From Streptomyces flaveolus (GTDB lineage: Bacteria > Actinomycetota > Actinomycetes > Streptomycetales > Streptomycetaceae): a stretch of DNA of 64,000 bases. The stretch covers positions 186,001-250,000 of the forward strand of contig NZ_BMRV01000003.1 in assembly GCF_014648815.1 (NCBI RefSeq), written 5' to 3'. The notes under the pieces were generated by a model. That model made no database searches. It saw only the letters and a program-made list of their open reading frames with translations, and was not told where the DNA came from. How positions within the stretch are numbered: position 1 is the stretch's first letter; every line of letters starts with the position of its first letter. Made by a program: the position numbers and the translations under genes. Positions 9,294 through 17,922 of the stretch are shown here, one piece after another.

Positions 9294-10474
9294 GTGGCGG
9301 CGAAGGGACCGCCGTCCGCGAACACCAGCCGTGCGAAGTTCTCGCCGATGCGGCGGTGTCCGGCGGGATCGGGATGGACCTCGTCCGGCAGCGGGAACTG
9401 CGCGTAGTCCTTCTCGCCGTACAGGGCACGGCCGTCGAGGTAGTGCAGGTGGGCGTCGTCGGCGGCCCGCTGTTCGACGATCCGGGCGAGGGCGTCGCGG
9501 ATCACGTTCAGCGTCAGGCGCCCGGCGGCGCGTTCGGCGGGATCGCCCGTGGCCTTGAACCGCACCGTCCCGCCGTCGAAGTCGGGCGCGAGAGGGCCGG
9601 GGGTGTCCTCCTGGACCGGACACAGGATGGGCGACACGACCAGCAGCGGAGTGGTCGGATGCCCCTCGCGGACGGTGTCCAGGAAGCCGTGCACCGCGGG
9701 GGTGAAGGCACGCAGGCGCATCACGTCGGCGTTGACGATGTTGATGCCGACCTTGAGGCTGATCAGGTCCGCGGGGGTGTCCCGCATGGCGCGGGCGGTG
9801 AACGGGTCCAGCAGCGCGCTGCCGCCGAACCCCAGGTTGACCAGCTCCACCTGGCCCAGACTCGCGGCCAGGGCCGGCCAGATGGCGGTGGGGTGGGCGG
9901 CGTTCGAGCCGTGACTGATGGAACTGCCGTGGTGCAGCCACACCCGGCGGCCGTGGTCCGGCATCGCCTCGACCGGGGCGTCGGTGCGCAACGTGATCAG
10001 CTCGGTGACCTCCGTGTGCGGAAGCCAGATCTCGACGTCCTTGTCACGGGCCGGCAGATCGGTGAACCGGGCGGTGCCGGGCGGCCCTTCGGTCAGCTCG
10101 GCGCGCTGGGTGACCATGTCGACGACCGTGCGGACGTTGCCGCCGGCGACGGTGGCCTGGGCGGCGAGGCGGCCGTCGACCAGCAGGTCGTAGACGCCGT
10201 CCGCCGGGGCCGGAAGACCCCGGTAGGCCCGCTTGGTGGGCAGGGTGACCAGTTCGACGGTGGTGGCCCGGGTGCGGAAGACCAGCCGCACGCCGGAGGG
10301 CTGCGCCTCCGCCACGGCCAGTTGGTCGTCGGGGATCTGCCGGCGGGCCCGGGCCGGCAGACGATGCGGCAGCAGGCCGTGCGCGGTCGGTTCGACGTCC
10401 AGGAAGCCGCGCAGGAGGTCCGCGGTCACGGGTGTGGTGACCCAGCCGTGGTCGGTGTCGTGGTCAGTGCTCAT
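9284..10474 (-). CDS. SGNH/GDSL-type hydrolase
   Basis: A 396-aa protein. The C-terminal half is an SGNH hydrolase: block I nucleophile in LHHGSSISHG, block II Gly in NLGFGGSALL, block III Asn in KVGINIVNAD, and the DxxH dyad in DEVHPDPAGH. The N-terminal ~180 residues form a beta-rich domain seen in SGNH carbohydrate esterases. These enzymes remove acetyl or other acyl groups from sugars or lipids. The ATG at 10474 overlaps the stop of the TetR gene by 11 bases, so the two are translationally coupled and the TetR probably controls this enzyme. Confidence 0.85.
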   Translation of the reverse strand: MSTDHDTDHGWVTTPVTADLLRGFLDVEPTAHGLLPHRLPARARRQIPDDQLAVAEAQPSGVRLVFRTRATTVELVTLPTKRAYRGLPAPADGVYDLLVDGRLAAQATVAGGNVRTVVDMVTQRAELTEGPPGTARFTDLPARDKDVEIWLPHTEVTELITLRTDAPVEAMPDHGRRVWLHHGSSISHGSNAAHPTAIWPALAASLGQVELVNLGFGGSALLDPFTARAMRDTPADLISLKVGINIVNADVMRLRAFTPAVHGFLDTVREGHPTTPLLVVSPILCPVQEDTPGPLAPDFDGGTVRFKATGDPAERAAGRLTLNVIRDALARIVEQRAADDAHLHYLDGRALYGEKDYAQFPLPDEVHPDPAGHRRIGENFARLVFADGGPFAATAG

Positions 10475-11036
10475 TGCCTTGGTTTCGTAGAAGGGCGTCG
10501 AGTGAGTCCAGGATCCAGTCCCAGGACTCCTGCGAGTCGACGGCGGTGTGGGCGAAGCCTCCGGCCGTCTCCAGGCTGACGTAGCCGTGGAAGACACTGC
10601 CGAGCATCCGGACCGCGTGCGTCTGGGCCGGCTCCGTCAGGTCGTAGCCGCGCAGGATCGCCCGGGTCATCTGCGCGTGCCGGACGCCGGCGCTGGCCGC
10701 CGCCGTCTCGGGGTCGAGCCGGAGCCGGGCGGCGGCATAACGGCCGGGGTGTTCGCGGGCGTAGTCGCGGTAGGCGTCCGCGAAGGCGGCCAGGGCGTCC
10801 TTGCCGGCCCGCCCGGCCAGCGCGGCGGCGACCCGGTCGGCGAGTTCCTCCAGCGCGAACAGGGCGATCCTCGTCTTGAGGTCGTGAGAGCTCTTGAGGT
10901 GCGAGTACAGACTCGCGACCTTGACGTCGAAGCGCCGGGCGAGCGCCGAGACGGTCACCTGGTCGAAGCCGACCTCGTCGGCCAGTTCCGCGCCCGCCCG
11001 GGTCAGCCGCTCCGGCGTCAGCCCTGCTCGAACCAT
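10464..11036 (-). CDS. TetR-family regulator of the SGNH hydrolase operon
   Basis: A 190-aa TetR protein with the N-terminal helix-turn-helix VTVSALARRFDVKVASLYSHLKS (about residues 24-46) and a C-terminal domain of the WHG type (HAVRMLGSVFHGYVSLE). GGAGG lies 6 bases before the ATG. It is the first gene of an operon with the SGNH hydrolase. A promoter and an inverted repeat lie directly upstream, consistent with autorepression. Confidence 0.88.
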   Translation of the reverse strand: MVRAGLTPERLTRAGAELADEVGFDQVTVSALARRFDVKVASLYSHLKSSHDLKTRIALFALEELADRVAAALAGRAGKDALAAFADAYRDYAREHPGRYAAARLRLDPETAAASAGVRHAQMTRAILRGYDLTEPAQTHAVRMLGSVFHGYVSLETAGGFAHTAVDSQESWDWILDSLDALLRNQGNEH

Positions 11037-11062
11037 GACCTGCCTCCCGTCAGCCGAAAGCC

Positions 11063-11092
11063 ATTATGCGCCTACCTAATGCTTATAGGCAA
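11063..11092 (-). promoter_or_regulatory. promoter with TetR operator-like inverted repeat
   Basis: On the minus strand, -35 TTGCCT (plus-strand 11087-11092) and -10 CATAAT (11063-11068) are 18 bases apart and lead into the TetR/SGNH operon. The inverted repeat GCCTA (11070-11074) / TAGGC (11086-11090) fills the space between them, the usual position for an autorepressor site. Confidence 0.5.
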
Positions 11093-11202
11093 ATGGCTGT
11101 GGGCTTCGGCAGTGGCCCTGGGGCGGGAGGTCAACGGGTTGCGTGATACCTTCTAACGAAACTTTGAGCATGTACCCATAGTGACGAGAAAGGGCGCGGG
11201 CC

Positions 11203-11856
11203 TTGGAGAAGTCGCAGGCGAAGACGCCGCGGGAGCGCTACCGCGCCGAGGTGCGGGCGGAGATCAAGGAACACGCCTGGGAGCAGATCGCCACGGCGGG
11301 AGCGTCCGCGCTCTCCCTCAACGCGATCGCCAAGCAGATGGGCATGAGCGGACCCGCGCTCTACCGCTACTACGCGGGACGCGACGAGCTGATCACCGAG
11401 CTCGTCAAGGACGCCTACCGTGGCCTCGCCGACGCTCTGCGCGAGGCGTCCCGGGCCGGCGCCGACCCGGCGGGCCTGGCCCACGCCCTGCGCGGCTGGG
11501 CCCTCCAGCACCCCCAGCGGTACTTCCTCATCTACGGCACCCCCGTCCCCGGCTATCACGCGCCCGAGGAGACCGTCGCCATCACCTCCGAGATGATGGC
11601 GCTCCTGCTCGACGCCTTCACGGCGCTGCCGGGGGACAGCCCGGCGACGCCCTTCGACGCCCACCTGGAGCACCACCGTGACTGGGCGGGCGGCCACCCC
11701 GCCCGCCCCGCGGTCCTCCATGAGGCCCTGGCCTTCTGGACCCGTCTGCACGGAGTCCTCTCCCTGGAACTCGCGGGTCACTTCGCCGCCATGGGCTTCG
11801 ACCCCGCCCGGCTCTTCGCGGCGGAACTGGACGACCTGCTGGCCCGCCGGACCTGA
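11203..11856 (+). CDS. TetR-family regulator
   Basis: A 217-aa TetR protein with helix-turn-helix LSLNAIAKQMGMSGPALYRYY and a WHG-type C-terminal domain (HEALAFWTRLHGVLSLELAGHF). It starts with TTG at 11203, preceded by GAAAGGG. It diverges from another TetR gene 166 bases away. The PNPOx-like gene lies 80 bases downstream in the same direction and could be a target. Confidence 0.87.
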   Translation: MEKSQAKTPRERYRAEVRAEIKEHAWEQIATAGASALSLNAIAKQMGMSGPALYRYYAGRDELITELVKDAYRGLADALREASRAGADPAGLAHALRGWALQHPQRYFLIYGTPVPGYHAPEETVAITSEMMALLLDAFTALPGDSPATPFDAHLEHHRDWAGGHPARPAVLHEALAFWTRLHGVLSLELAGHFAAMGFDPARLFAAELDDLLARRT

Positions 11857-11936
11857 CGTCGTGCGCGGCGGGGGCCGCGGAGCGATGATTCCAGGGCGCG
11901 AAACGGGTCGTTACAGGAGAGGGAAGGAGAACCGCC

Positions 11937-12494
11937 ATGCCGACACAAGGTCCCCCCGAGCACCCCACCACCGAGCTGGACGCCCGCTACAGCTCCGCGC
12001 TCAATCCCCGCCCGGGCGCCGAAGACGTCACTCCCACCGAGTGGGCCGAGGCCCAGCGGCACCTGGAGGCCGCCGAGATCTTCTGGGTGTCCACGGTCCG
12101 GCCCGACGGACGGCTGCACGTCACCCCCGTGATCGCCGCCTGGCACCGCGGGGTGCTGTACTTCTCCACCGGCGCGGAGGAGCAGAAGGCCAAGAACCTC
12201 GCCCATGACGGACACTGCGCGCTGACCACCGGAGGGAACTCGCTCACCCAAGGGCTCGACCTCGTCATCGAGGGCACGGCGGAACCGGTGGCCGACCCGG
12301 CGGTCATCGAGGAGATGATCGCGGCGTACGAGGCGAAGTACGGACGGCACATCACCGCGCCCGAGGGCACCTTCCACGGGATCGGGGACGCGATCCGCAA
12401 GGGGGACGTCACGGTCTTCGCGGTGGCCCCGGCCACGGCGTACGGCTTCGGCCGGGACGACGGGGTGTACAGCCACACGCGCTGGGCGTTCTGA
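11937..12494 (+). CDS. pyridoxamine 5'-phosphate oxidase-family protein
   Basis: A 185-aa split-barrel protein of the PNPOx/flavin or F420-dependent oxidoreductase superfamily, with the N-terminal pattern ATAEIFWVSTVRPDGRLHVTPV in its family form (here AAEIFWVSTVRPDG, near residue 41), the strand GVLYFSTGAEEQKAKNL and a C-terminal TRWAF. GGAAGGAG precedes the ATG. Members bind FMN, F420 or haem. It follows the second TetR gene and may be regulated by it. The substrate is unknown. Confidence 0.8.
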   Translation: MPTQGPPEHPTTELDARYSSALNPRPGAEDVTPTEWAEAQRHLEAAEIFWVSTVRPDGRLHVTPVIAAWHRGVLYFSTGAEEQKAKNLAHDGHCALTTGGNSLTQGLDLVIEGTAEPVADPAVIEEMIAAYEAKYGRHITAPEGTFHGIGDAIRKGDVTVFAVAPATAYGFGRDDGVYSHTRWAF

Positions 12495-12496
12495 GA

Positions 12497-12517
12497 CCCT
12501 GCCGGCACGGCGCAGGG
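12497..12517. terminator. bidirectional hairpin
   Basis: Arms CCCTGC (12497-12502) and GCAGGG (12512-12517) form a hairpin with a 9-base loop between convergent genes. Confidence 0.5.
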
Positions 12518-12521
12518 CCAC

Positions 12522-12926
12522 TCACCGACGACCGGCGCGGACGCGGCGGTAGCTCCAGACCAGAAGGGCGAAGAGGACGAGGCCCGAGACGATCAGGCTC
12601 GCCCCCGTGGCCCATCCGGCGAACGGGACCTGGGGAACCAGCCCCCACACCACACCCGCGCCGACGAGGCACAGTCCCGCCAGGACCGAGCCGGCGATGC
12701 GCCACAGTGAGGAGACACTCTCCTCGACCGCGCGCATCGCCTGCCGGCGGACGGGAGCGACGAACCGGTCCAGCGCGGGTACGGCACGGGACAGCAGCAC
12801 CACACCGGCGAACACGAGCAGCAGCCCGGGCCCGGGCAGCACCAGTAGAGCCACACCGACCACCACCAGCACGGCGCCGAGAACACCCAGCGCCACTCGC
12901 CGGACCGATTCGACGCTCTGCGTCAT
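12522..12926 (-). CDS. PGPGW-motif membrane protein
   Basis: A 134-aa integral membrane protein with four hydrophobic segments and the hallmark VLPGPGLLLVFAG between the first two (TIGR02611/PGPGW putative transmembrane family). The ATG at 12926 is preferred over a GTG nine codons upstream because AGGAGAG lies before it. The family has no assigned biochemical role. Confidence 0.75.
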   Translation of the reverse strand: MTQSVESVRRVALGVLGAVLVVVGVALLVLPGPGLLLVFAGVVLLSRAVPALDRFVAPVRRQAMRAVEESVSSLWRIAGSVLAGLCLVGAGVVWGLVPQVPFAGWATGASLIVSGLVLFALLVWSYRRVRAGRR

Positions 12927-13076
12927 GTCGTCCCACTCTCCTGAGCTCAGCACGGCCGGCCCCGGTCGGCCGGCCCCACGGGGACACCCGTTCCCGTGCG
13001 GGCGATGCCACCGCGCCTCTGTTCCCGGTACGGCGGGAATCCATGCCCCCGCGGGAGCGACGACCGGGTTCTGCCG

Positions 13077-13223
13077 TCAGTCCCGGACGCCGTCCGGGGC
13101 GGTGGCGTACCGCTCGTCGGTGATGGGCTCCAGCCAGGTGGTGCCGTCGCCGGCGACCGGGGCGAGGTGGGCCATGAGGGTGGTGTCCGTGGCGCCGTGC
13201 CAGTGTTCCTCCCGGGGGACACT
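13077..13223 (-). pseudogene. C-terminal relic of a cupin-domain protein
   Basis: Forty-eight codons are open on the minus strand from a TGA at 13224-13226 to the stop at 13077-13079. They read VPREEHWHGATDTTLMAHLAP and end with ITDERYATAP, which matches the last third of the small cupin family that accompanies carboxymuconolactone decarboxylases (typical VPPGEEHWHGA and VTDEEY). No start codon or N-terminal cupin strands remain. The rest of 12927-13381 shows nothing coding. Confidence 0.6.
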
Positions 13224-13381
13224 TCACCGTCCCGCCGGCACGGACGCGGCCGTCGCGGGCCTGGGCCGCCGCAGAAGACCCACGCACCGCGGAACCAAAT
13301 CCGGTCGACAGGCACAGCGGCGACGGGCTGTGATGCCTCCAACGCCCGCTGCACGGAGCAGGCCGGCCGCAGGAGCTGCAC

Positions 13382-14278
13382 TTGGACACCGCGCCCCCCG
13401 CAGACACACGCCCCGAGATCGACTTCACGCTGGTCAGGCGCCTGGTCGACACCCAGTTCCCGCAGTGGGCAGGGCTCCCTCTGAAGCTGCTCGACCCGGC
13501 AGGCTCCGATCATGTGATCTACCGGCTGGGTCAGGAGCTGACCGTCCGTCTGCCCCGCCACGCCGGGGCGATCGGACAGGCCAGGAAGGAGTTCCGGTGG
13601 CTGCCCCGGCTTGCCCCGCACCTTCCCCTCCCCGTTCCGTTCCCGGTGGCGGTGGGGGAGCCCGGCCTCGGCTGTCCGTGGCCGTGGGCGGTGTCCCGCT
13701 GGCTGGAGGGCGAGGTGGCGACCGTCGAGGCCCTGGCCGACTCCACCGGGGCCGCGGTCGCGCTGGCGCGGTTCCTGGCCGCCCTGCAGCGCTTCGCGCC
13801 CGAGGACCTGACCGCCGAAGACGTCGGCGACCTCGCCGGCCGCCCGTTGGCCGACCGGGACCGCGCGACGCGGGCGGCCATCGCCCAGGTGGACGGCGTG
13901 TTCGACGCCGCGGCGATGACCGACCTGTGGGACGCGGCGCTGAACGCCCCCGGATGGGACGGTCCTCCGGTCTGGTTCCACGGTGACTTCCACACGGGCA
14001 ATCTGCTGACCGTCGACGGCCGCCTCAGCGCCGTCATCGACTTCGGCGGGCTCGGCATCGGTGACCCGGCCCGCGATCTGATGATCGCCTTCACCCTGAT
14101 GGCAGCCGGCAGCCGCGCGGCGTTCCGCGACGCGCTCGGCGTCGACGACGCCACGTGGACGCGGGGCCGCGGCTGGGCCCTGGCCACCGGCTTGAACGCC
14201 TACCTCTCCTACGCCGCCGTCGACGCCCGGGTCGCCGCGCAGACCACCCGTCAGATCACGGCGGCCCTCGTCGGCTGA
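13382..14278 (+). CDS. aminoglycoside phosphotransferase-family kinase
   Basis: A 298-aa kinase-like protein with the catalytic loop VWFHGDFHTGNLL (HGD...N) near residue 198 and the metal-binding VIDFGGLGIGDPARDL. It phosphorylates hydroxyls on small molecules such as aminoglycosides, homoserine or sugars; the substrate cannot be told. It starts with TTG at 13382, with AGGAG 6 bases upstream. The gene stands alone and is convergent with the ZIP transporter. Confidence 0.82.
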   Translation: MDTAPPADTRPEIDFTLVRRLVDTQFPQWAGLPLKLLDPAGSDHVIYRLGQELTVRLPRHAGAIGQARKEFRWLPRLAPHLPLPVPFPVAVGEPGLGCPWPWAVSRWLEGEVATVEALADSTGAAVALARFLAALQRFAPEDLTAEDVGDLAGRPLADRDRATRAAIAQVDGVFDAAAMTDLWDAALNAPGWDGPPVWFHGDFHTGNLLTVDGRLSAVIDFGGLGIGDPARDLMIAFTLMAAGSRAAFRDALGVDDATWTRGRGWALATGLNAYLSYAAVDARVAAQTTRQITAALVG

Positions 14279-14282
14279 CCCG

Positions 14283-14305
14283 GAGCCGTGCGACCGTCGC
14301 GGCTC
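14283..14305. terminator. bidirectional hairpin
   Basis: Arms GAGCCG (14283-14288) and CGGCTC (14300-14305) lie between convergent genes, the right arm touching the ZIP gene's stop codon. Confidence 0.45.
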
Positions 14306-15065
14306 AGGCGTGGGACAGGGCGAACGAGACGAGGAAGCCGCTCACCGTGACCAGTCCGATGGCCAGGTGGGCGTCCTCGAAGGCCTCCGGGATCATCGTG
14401 TCGGCGATCATGGCGAGGATCGCCCCGGCCGCCACCGCGGTGACGGCGGCGATCACCGCCGGGGAGAAGGCCCCGACGACGGTGTAGCCGAGGACGGCGG
14501 ACACGGTACTGGCGGCGGCGATCGCGCCCCACACCCCGAAGACGTACCCCTTGCTCCGACCGGATTTCCTCATCCCGGCCGAGCTGGACAGCCCTTCGGG
14601 CACATTGCTGATGAACACGGCCGCCACGGTCACCAGACTGACCGCGCCGCCGTCGAGCAGGCTCACCCCGATCACGGCCGATTCCGGGACCCCGTCCAGC
14701 AGTGCCCCGAGCGCCAGGGCCAGCCCCGAGCCGCCCTGTTGCGCCTCGGACGGCTGGGTGTGCGCCGTGTGGTGGCCGGAGCGTTTGCGGTGCCGGGCGC
14801 CGCGGCGGGCCAGCCAGATGTTGCCGGCGGTGTAGGCCAGCGCGCCGAGGATCGTCCCGATCGCGGCCGGCGCCAGTCCGGCCTGGTCGTAGGCCTCACC
14901 GACCAGTTCGAAGGAGACCGCGGAGATCAGCACCCCCGCGCCGAACGCCATGACCGTGGCGATCACCTTCTGCGGCACCCGCACCCCGAAGCCGACCGCC
15001 GCCCCCAACAGCAGCGCCGAGCCCGCCAGCAATCCCCACAGTCCCGCCTGCACTACCTCGATCAT
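14304..15065 (-). CDS. ZIP-family divalent metal transporter
   Basis: A 253-aa protein with eight hydrophobic segments. The ZIP signature helices are seen in ALGALLDGVPESAVIG and VFISNVPEGLSSS, and a third metal-site helix in MIADTMIPEAFEDAH. A His-containing loop (RHRKRSGHHTAHTQ) lies between the third and fourth segments, typical of ZIP proteins. It imports Zn2+ or other divalent metals across the plasma membrane. The first signature His of classic ZupT (HNxPEG) is Asp here (LDGVPES), so its metal preference may differ. Confidence 0.85.
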   Translation of the reverse strand: MIEVVQAGLWGLLAGSALLLGAAVGFGVRVPQKVIATVMAFGAGVLISAVSFELVGEAYDQAGLAPAAIGTILGALAYTAGNIWLARRGARHRKRSGHHTAHTQPSEAQQGGSGLALALGALLDGVPESAVIGVSLLDGGAVSLVTVAAVFISNVPEGLSSSAGMRKSGRSKGYVFGVWGAIAAASTVSAVLGYTVVGAFSPAVIAAVTAVAAGAILAMIADTMIPEAFEDAHLAIGLVTVSGFLVSFALSHA

Positions 15066-15137
15066 CCCTTGCCGGTACCCGGCGGCGCCCCCACGATTCC
15101 GTCGGCGCGTGGAACCCCCAGGAGCCGGAGGCGTGCG

Positions 15138-15929
15138 TCAGGGGCCCGGGGCCTGCGCGCGCCGGAGGGGCATCATCGTCTCGACCGCGTCCTGCGCCAG
15201 GTGGTCGAGGATCAGCCGGTTGACGAGGGCCGGCTTCTCCAGCGGCGCCAGGTGGGAGGCTCCCGGCACGACGGCCAGCTGGGCCTGGGGGAGCGCGCCG
15301 TACAGGGAGTTCGTGTGCTCCAGCGTCATCATGTCGTCGTCGCCGACGAGGACGAGGGTGGGTGCCTGGACGCGGGCCAGGTCCTCGGCGGTGAGGGTCG
15401 GCTGGGTGCGCCACATGTCGGTCAGCTTCGCGGCGACCGTCGGCCAGTGATCCGCGCCGTCCGGCGCGACGGCCTCGTACATCTCGCGGAAGAAGGCCAG
15501 ATCGGGCGCGTCCGGCGTCATCGTGTCGAGCATCGCGGGCTCGACGAAACACTCGGGGCCGGGACGGAAGTTGGCCCCGATCACCACGGCCTTGCGCACC
15601 AGGTCGGGCCGTGCCGCGGCGACGAGCAGTGCGACGACGCCCCCGTCGCTCCAGCCGACCAGATGGGCCGCTCCCCGCACGACCGTCTCGAGGAAGTCGA
15701 CCGTGTCGCCGGCCATGTCCTGGTAGGTGAGCGGGCCCTCGACGTCGGGGGTGTGTCCGTGCGCCCGCCGCTCGGGAAGGAAGAGGCGGTACTCGGCGGC
15801 GAGGTCGGCGCGCTGCGCTCCCCACGTGTCGTTCGTGCAGAAGCCGCCGTGCAGCAGGACCAGCGGATCGCCGGTCCCCTCCGTCTCGTACCACGTCCTG
15901 ACCCCAGGAAGGTCCGCGTAGTCGCCCAT
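15138..15929 (-). CDS. alpha/beta-fold hydrolase
   Basis: A 263-aa alpha/beta hydrolase: oxyanion HGG motif in LLHGGFCTND, nucleophile Ser in GWSDGGVVA, acid in LVGDDDMM, and catalytic His in GASHLAPLEKP. GGAGAGGG precedes the ATG. It lies 72 bases downstream of the ZIP start on the same strand and 92 bases from the VOC/ArsR operon. It probably is an esterase or a dienelactone/epoxide-type hydrolase. Confidence 0.85.
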   Translation of the reverse strand: MGDYADLPGVRTWYETEGTGDPLVLLHGGFCTNDTWGAQRADLAAEYRLFLPERRAHGHTPDVEGPLTYQDMAGDTVDFLETVVRGAAHLVGWSDGGVVALLVAAARPDLVRKAVVIGANFRPGPECFVEPAMLDTMTPDAPDLAFFREMYEAVAPDGADHWPTVAAKLTDMWRTQPTLTAEDLARVQAPTLVLVGDDDMMTLEHTNSLYGALPQAQLAVVPGASHLAPLEKPALVNRLILDHLAQDAVETMMPLRRAQAPGP

Positions 15930-16021
15930 CGTGTCCCGGCCCTCTCCGGACTGCTGTCCTCAAGGGGCCAGTCTCGGCCGCGGCCTCGACGCCCGCAACC
16001 GCGTGCACGGGCCCGGACCGC

Positions 16022-16414
16022 TCACTGCGCCTGCGTCGCGAGCTGGATCAGGTTCCCACAGGTGTCGTCGAGGACGGCGGTGGTGACCGGGCCCATCTCC
16101 AGCGGCTCCTGGGTGAACCGGACGCCGAGGCCGCGCAGACGCTCGTACTCCGCCCGCACGTCGGCGACGGCGAACTGGGCGAGCGGAATGCCGTCCTGGA
16201 CGAGCGCGTCGCGGTAGGGCTTGACGGCGGGGTGGCCGGCGGGCTCCAGGAGGAGTTCGATGCCGTCGGGTTCGTCGGGCGAGACGACGGTCAGCCACCG
16301 GTCCTTCTCGCCCACCGGGACGTCGTGCCTCTTCACGAAGCCGAGGATCTCGGTGTAGAAGTGCAGGGCCTTGGCCTGGTCGTCGACGAAGACACTGGTC
16401 AGTCGGATCTTCAT
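16022..16414 (-). CDS. VOC-family (glyoxalase/bleomycin resistance-like) protein
   Basis: A 130-aa single vicinal-oxygen-chelate protein with the typical two beta-alpha-beta-beta-beta units (SVFVDDQAKALHFYTEILGF at the start, VLDDTCGNLIQL at the end). Its ATG overlaps the ArsR stop (ATGA), so it is made only when the ArsR message is translated. ArsR-VOC pairs are common and the VOC protein is usually the induced resistance or detoxification function; the ligand here is unknown. Confidence 0.85.
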   Translation of the reverse strand: MKIRLTSVFVDDQAKALHFYTEILGFVKRHDVPVGEKDRWLTVVSPDEPDGIELLLEPAGHPAVKPYRDALVQDGIPLAQFAVADVRAEYERLRGLGVRFTQEPLEMGPVTTAVLDDTCGNLIQLATQAQ

Positions 16415-16731
16415 GGGGTGATTTCCTCGGGTCCGGGTCCGGGTGCGTCGGGCAGGGGCCATCGCTCGGTGATCTGCCGCAGCGGGGCGGTGTTCAGGTC
16501 GTGGAACTTGTAGCGGCCCTCCCGCCTGGTCTCGACGAGCCCGGCGGCCTCCAGCACGGCGAGGTGCTGGGACACCGCCTGGCGCGAGAGGCCGAGCCGA
16601 TGCTTCATGCTCAGCCGCGAGCAGATCTCGAACAGTGTCTGTCCGGACTTCTCCGCGAGCTCGTCGATGATGGTGCGACGGGTGGGGTCGGCCAAGGCTT
16701 TGAAGAGGTCGTCGGCCACGGCCGCCAGCAT
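16411..16731 (-). CDS. ArsR-family winged-helix repressor
   Basis: A 106-aa ArsR/SmtB protein: N-terminal LFKALADPTRRTIIDEL, recognition helix LSRQAVSQHLAVLEAAGLV, wing RREGRYKFHDL. The ATG at 16731 is preferred to a TTG two codons earlier. No ribosome site precedes it, so a leaderless or near-leaderless message is likely. A perfect 10-bp inverted repeat overlaps its start codon. No Cys metal site is visible, so it is not a metal sensor of the classic kind. Confidence 0.88.
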   Translation of the reverse strand: MLAAVADDLFKALADPTRRTIIDELAEKSGQTLFEICSRLSMKHRLGLSRQAVSQHLAVLEAAGLVETRREGRYKFHDLNTAPLRQITERWPLPDAPGPGPEEITP

Positions 16732-16753
16732 AGGCAAGTGGGTACTTGCCTAT
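16730..16753. promoter_or_regulatory. 24-bp palindromic ArsR operator over the start codon
   Basis: Perfect 10-bp arms ATAGGCAAGT (16730-16739) and ACTTGCCTAT (16744-16753) with a 4-base centre. It spans the gap between the phosphatase stop and the ArsR start, and overlaps both. The length and position fit an ArsR autorepressor site. Confidence 0.75.
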
Positions 16754-17922
16754 CAAGTCATGGTGGGCTGGAAGGCGATCGCGATGACGTCGTCGCACAG
16801 GGCGGGTGCCCATCGGACGAGATCGTCCTGGAGGAAGGTGATGAGGCCGGCGGGGGAGACCGGGCGGTCCTCGTCGTCGCAGTAGGCCTGGAGCCGTTCG
16901 CGCAGCGGGTAGAAGGTGCCCGTGCCGCTGCGTGCCTCGGTGACGCCGTCGGAGTAGGCCACCAGGATGTCGCCGGGCTCCAGCGCGCGTTCGACGGTGT
17001 CCGGGGATGCGAGCAGCAGGTCGGCCATGCCCAGGGGCAGGCTGTGCTCGGTCTCCACGACCGACGCGGTGCGGCCCCGGACGGCGAGCAGCGGCTGGTG
17101 TCCGCGGTCCAGAATCCGCACGGCGCCCCCGTCCGGGGAGAACTCGAGCAGGACGGCCGTGGCGAACAGCTCGTCCGCCAGTGCCACCCCGTCCGCGGGC
17201 GGGGCAGCCGGCCGCATGCGGCTGATGGGGTCCATCGGGGGGTTGTCGCGGTCCAGTTCCAGGGCCACGTCGATCCGGTCGGCCACCTGGGACAGCGTCG
17301 GATGGAGCTGCGCCGCCTCCTGGAAGGTGGAGATCACCGTGGCCACGGTCTGGGCCGCACCGATGCCCTTGCCCTTGACGTCCCCGACGATCACGCGGAC
17401 GCCGAACGGCGTCGGGCGGACGCTGTAGAGGTCCCCGCCGATGAGGGCTTCGTCATCCGCGGCCCGGTAGAAGCCGGCCACCCGTAAGGGGCCGATCCGG
17501 TCGGGCAGGGGACGGAGCAGTGCCAGTTGCACGGCTTCGGCGACCGCCTGGACGTGGCGGAAACGCCTCTCGGCCCGTCGGCGTACCTCGCAGAGCACGA
17601 CGGAAAGCAGGGTGACGAAACCCAGTACGACCAGCGCCACTACGGTCAGCGGACCGACGTGGTCCTCGAGCTGCTCGGTGACGACCAGCAGGACACATCC
17701 GGCGACACCGGTGGCGGCGACACCGATCGGCGGATAGGTGAAGATGGCCAGTACCACCGAAGCCGACAGCAGCGGTCCGAAGAAGTACCGCGGTGGCGTC
17801 GCCTCGTCGAGCGCCATCGCCATCACGATCAGGGCGGGCGGGAACCAGCGCAGCCATCGCGGCGGCCAGGGATGCTGCTCAGCCCGCCGCCGGTACTCCA
17901 CCGCAGCCCGACCCGCACCCAC
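16753..17922 (-). CDS. PP2C-family Ser/Thr phosphatase (SpoIIE/RsbU type), membrane-anchored
   Basis: A 389-aa protein. After a short basic N-terminus come about four transmembrane segments (residues 20-110), a basic helix, then a PP2C/SpoIIE catalytic domain with metal-site motifs EALIGGDLYSV, VIVGDVKGKGIGAA and LVAYSDGVTEARS. Such phosphatases act on anti-anti-sigma factors in stress signalling. The GTG at 17922 is preferred because AAGGGAG lies 8 bases upstream; open codons extend up to a GTG at 18018 without a ribosome site. No sensor (PAS/GAF) domain is present, so the membrane part may sense. Confidence 0.83.
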   Translation of the reverse strand: MGAGRAAVEYRRRAEQHPWPPRWLRWFPPALIVMAMALDEATPPRYFFGPLLSASVVLAIFTYPPIGVAATGVAGCVLLVVTEQLEDHVGPLTVVALVVLGFVTLLSVVLCEVRRRAERRFRHVQAVAEAVQLALLRPLPDRIGPLRVAGFYRAADDEALIGGDLYSVRPTPFGVRVIVGDVKGKGIGAAQTVATVISTFQEAAQLHPTLSQVADRIDVALELDRDNPPMDPISRMRPAAPPADGVALADELFATAVLLEFSPDGGAVRILDRGHQPLLAVRGRTASVVETEHSLPLGMADLLLASPDTVERALEPGDILVAYSDGVTEARSGTGTFYPLRERLQAYCDDEDRPVSPAGLITFLQDDLVRWAPALCDDVIAIAFQPTMT

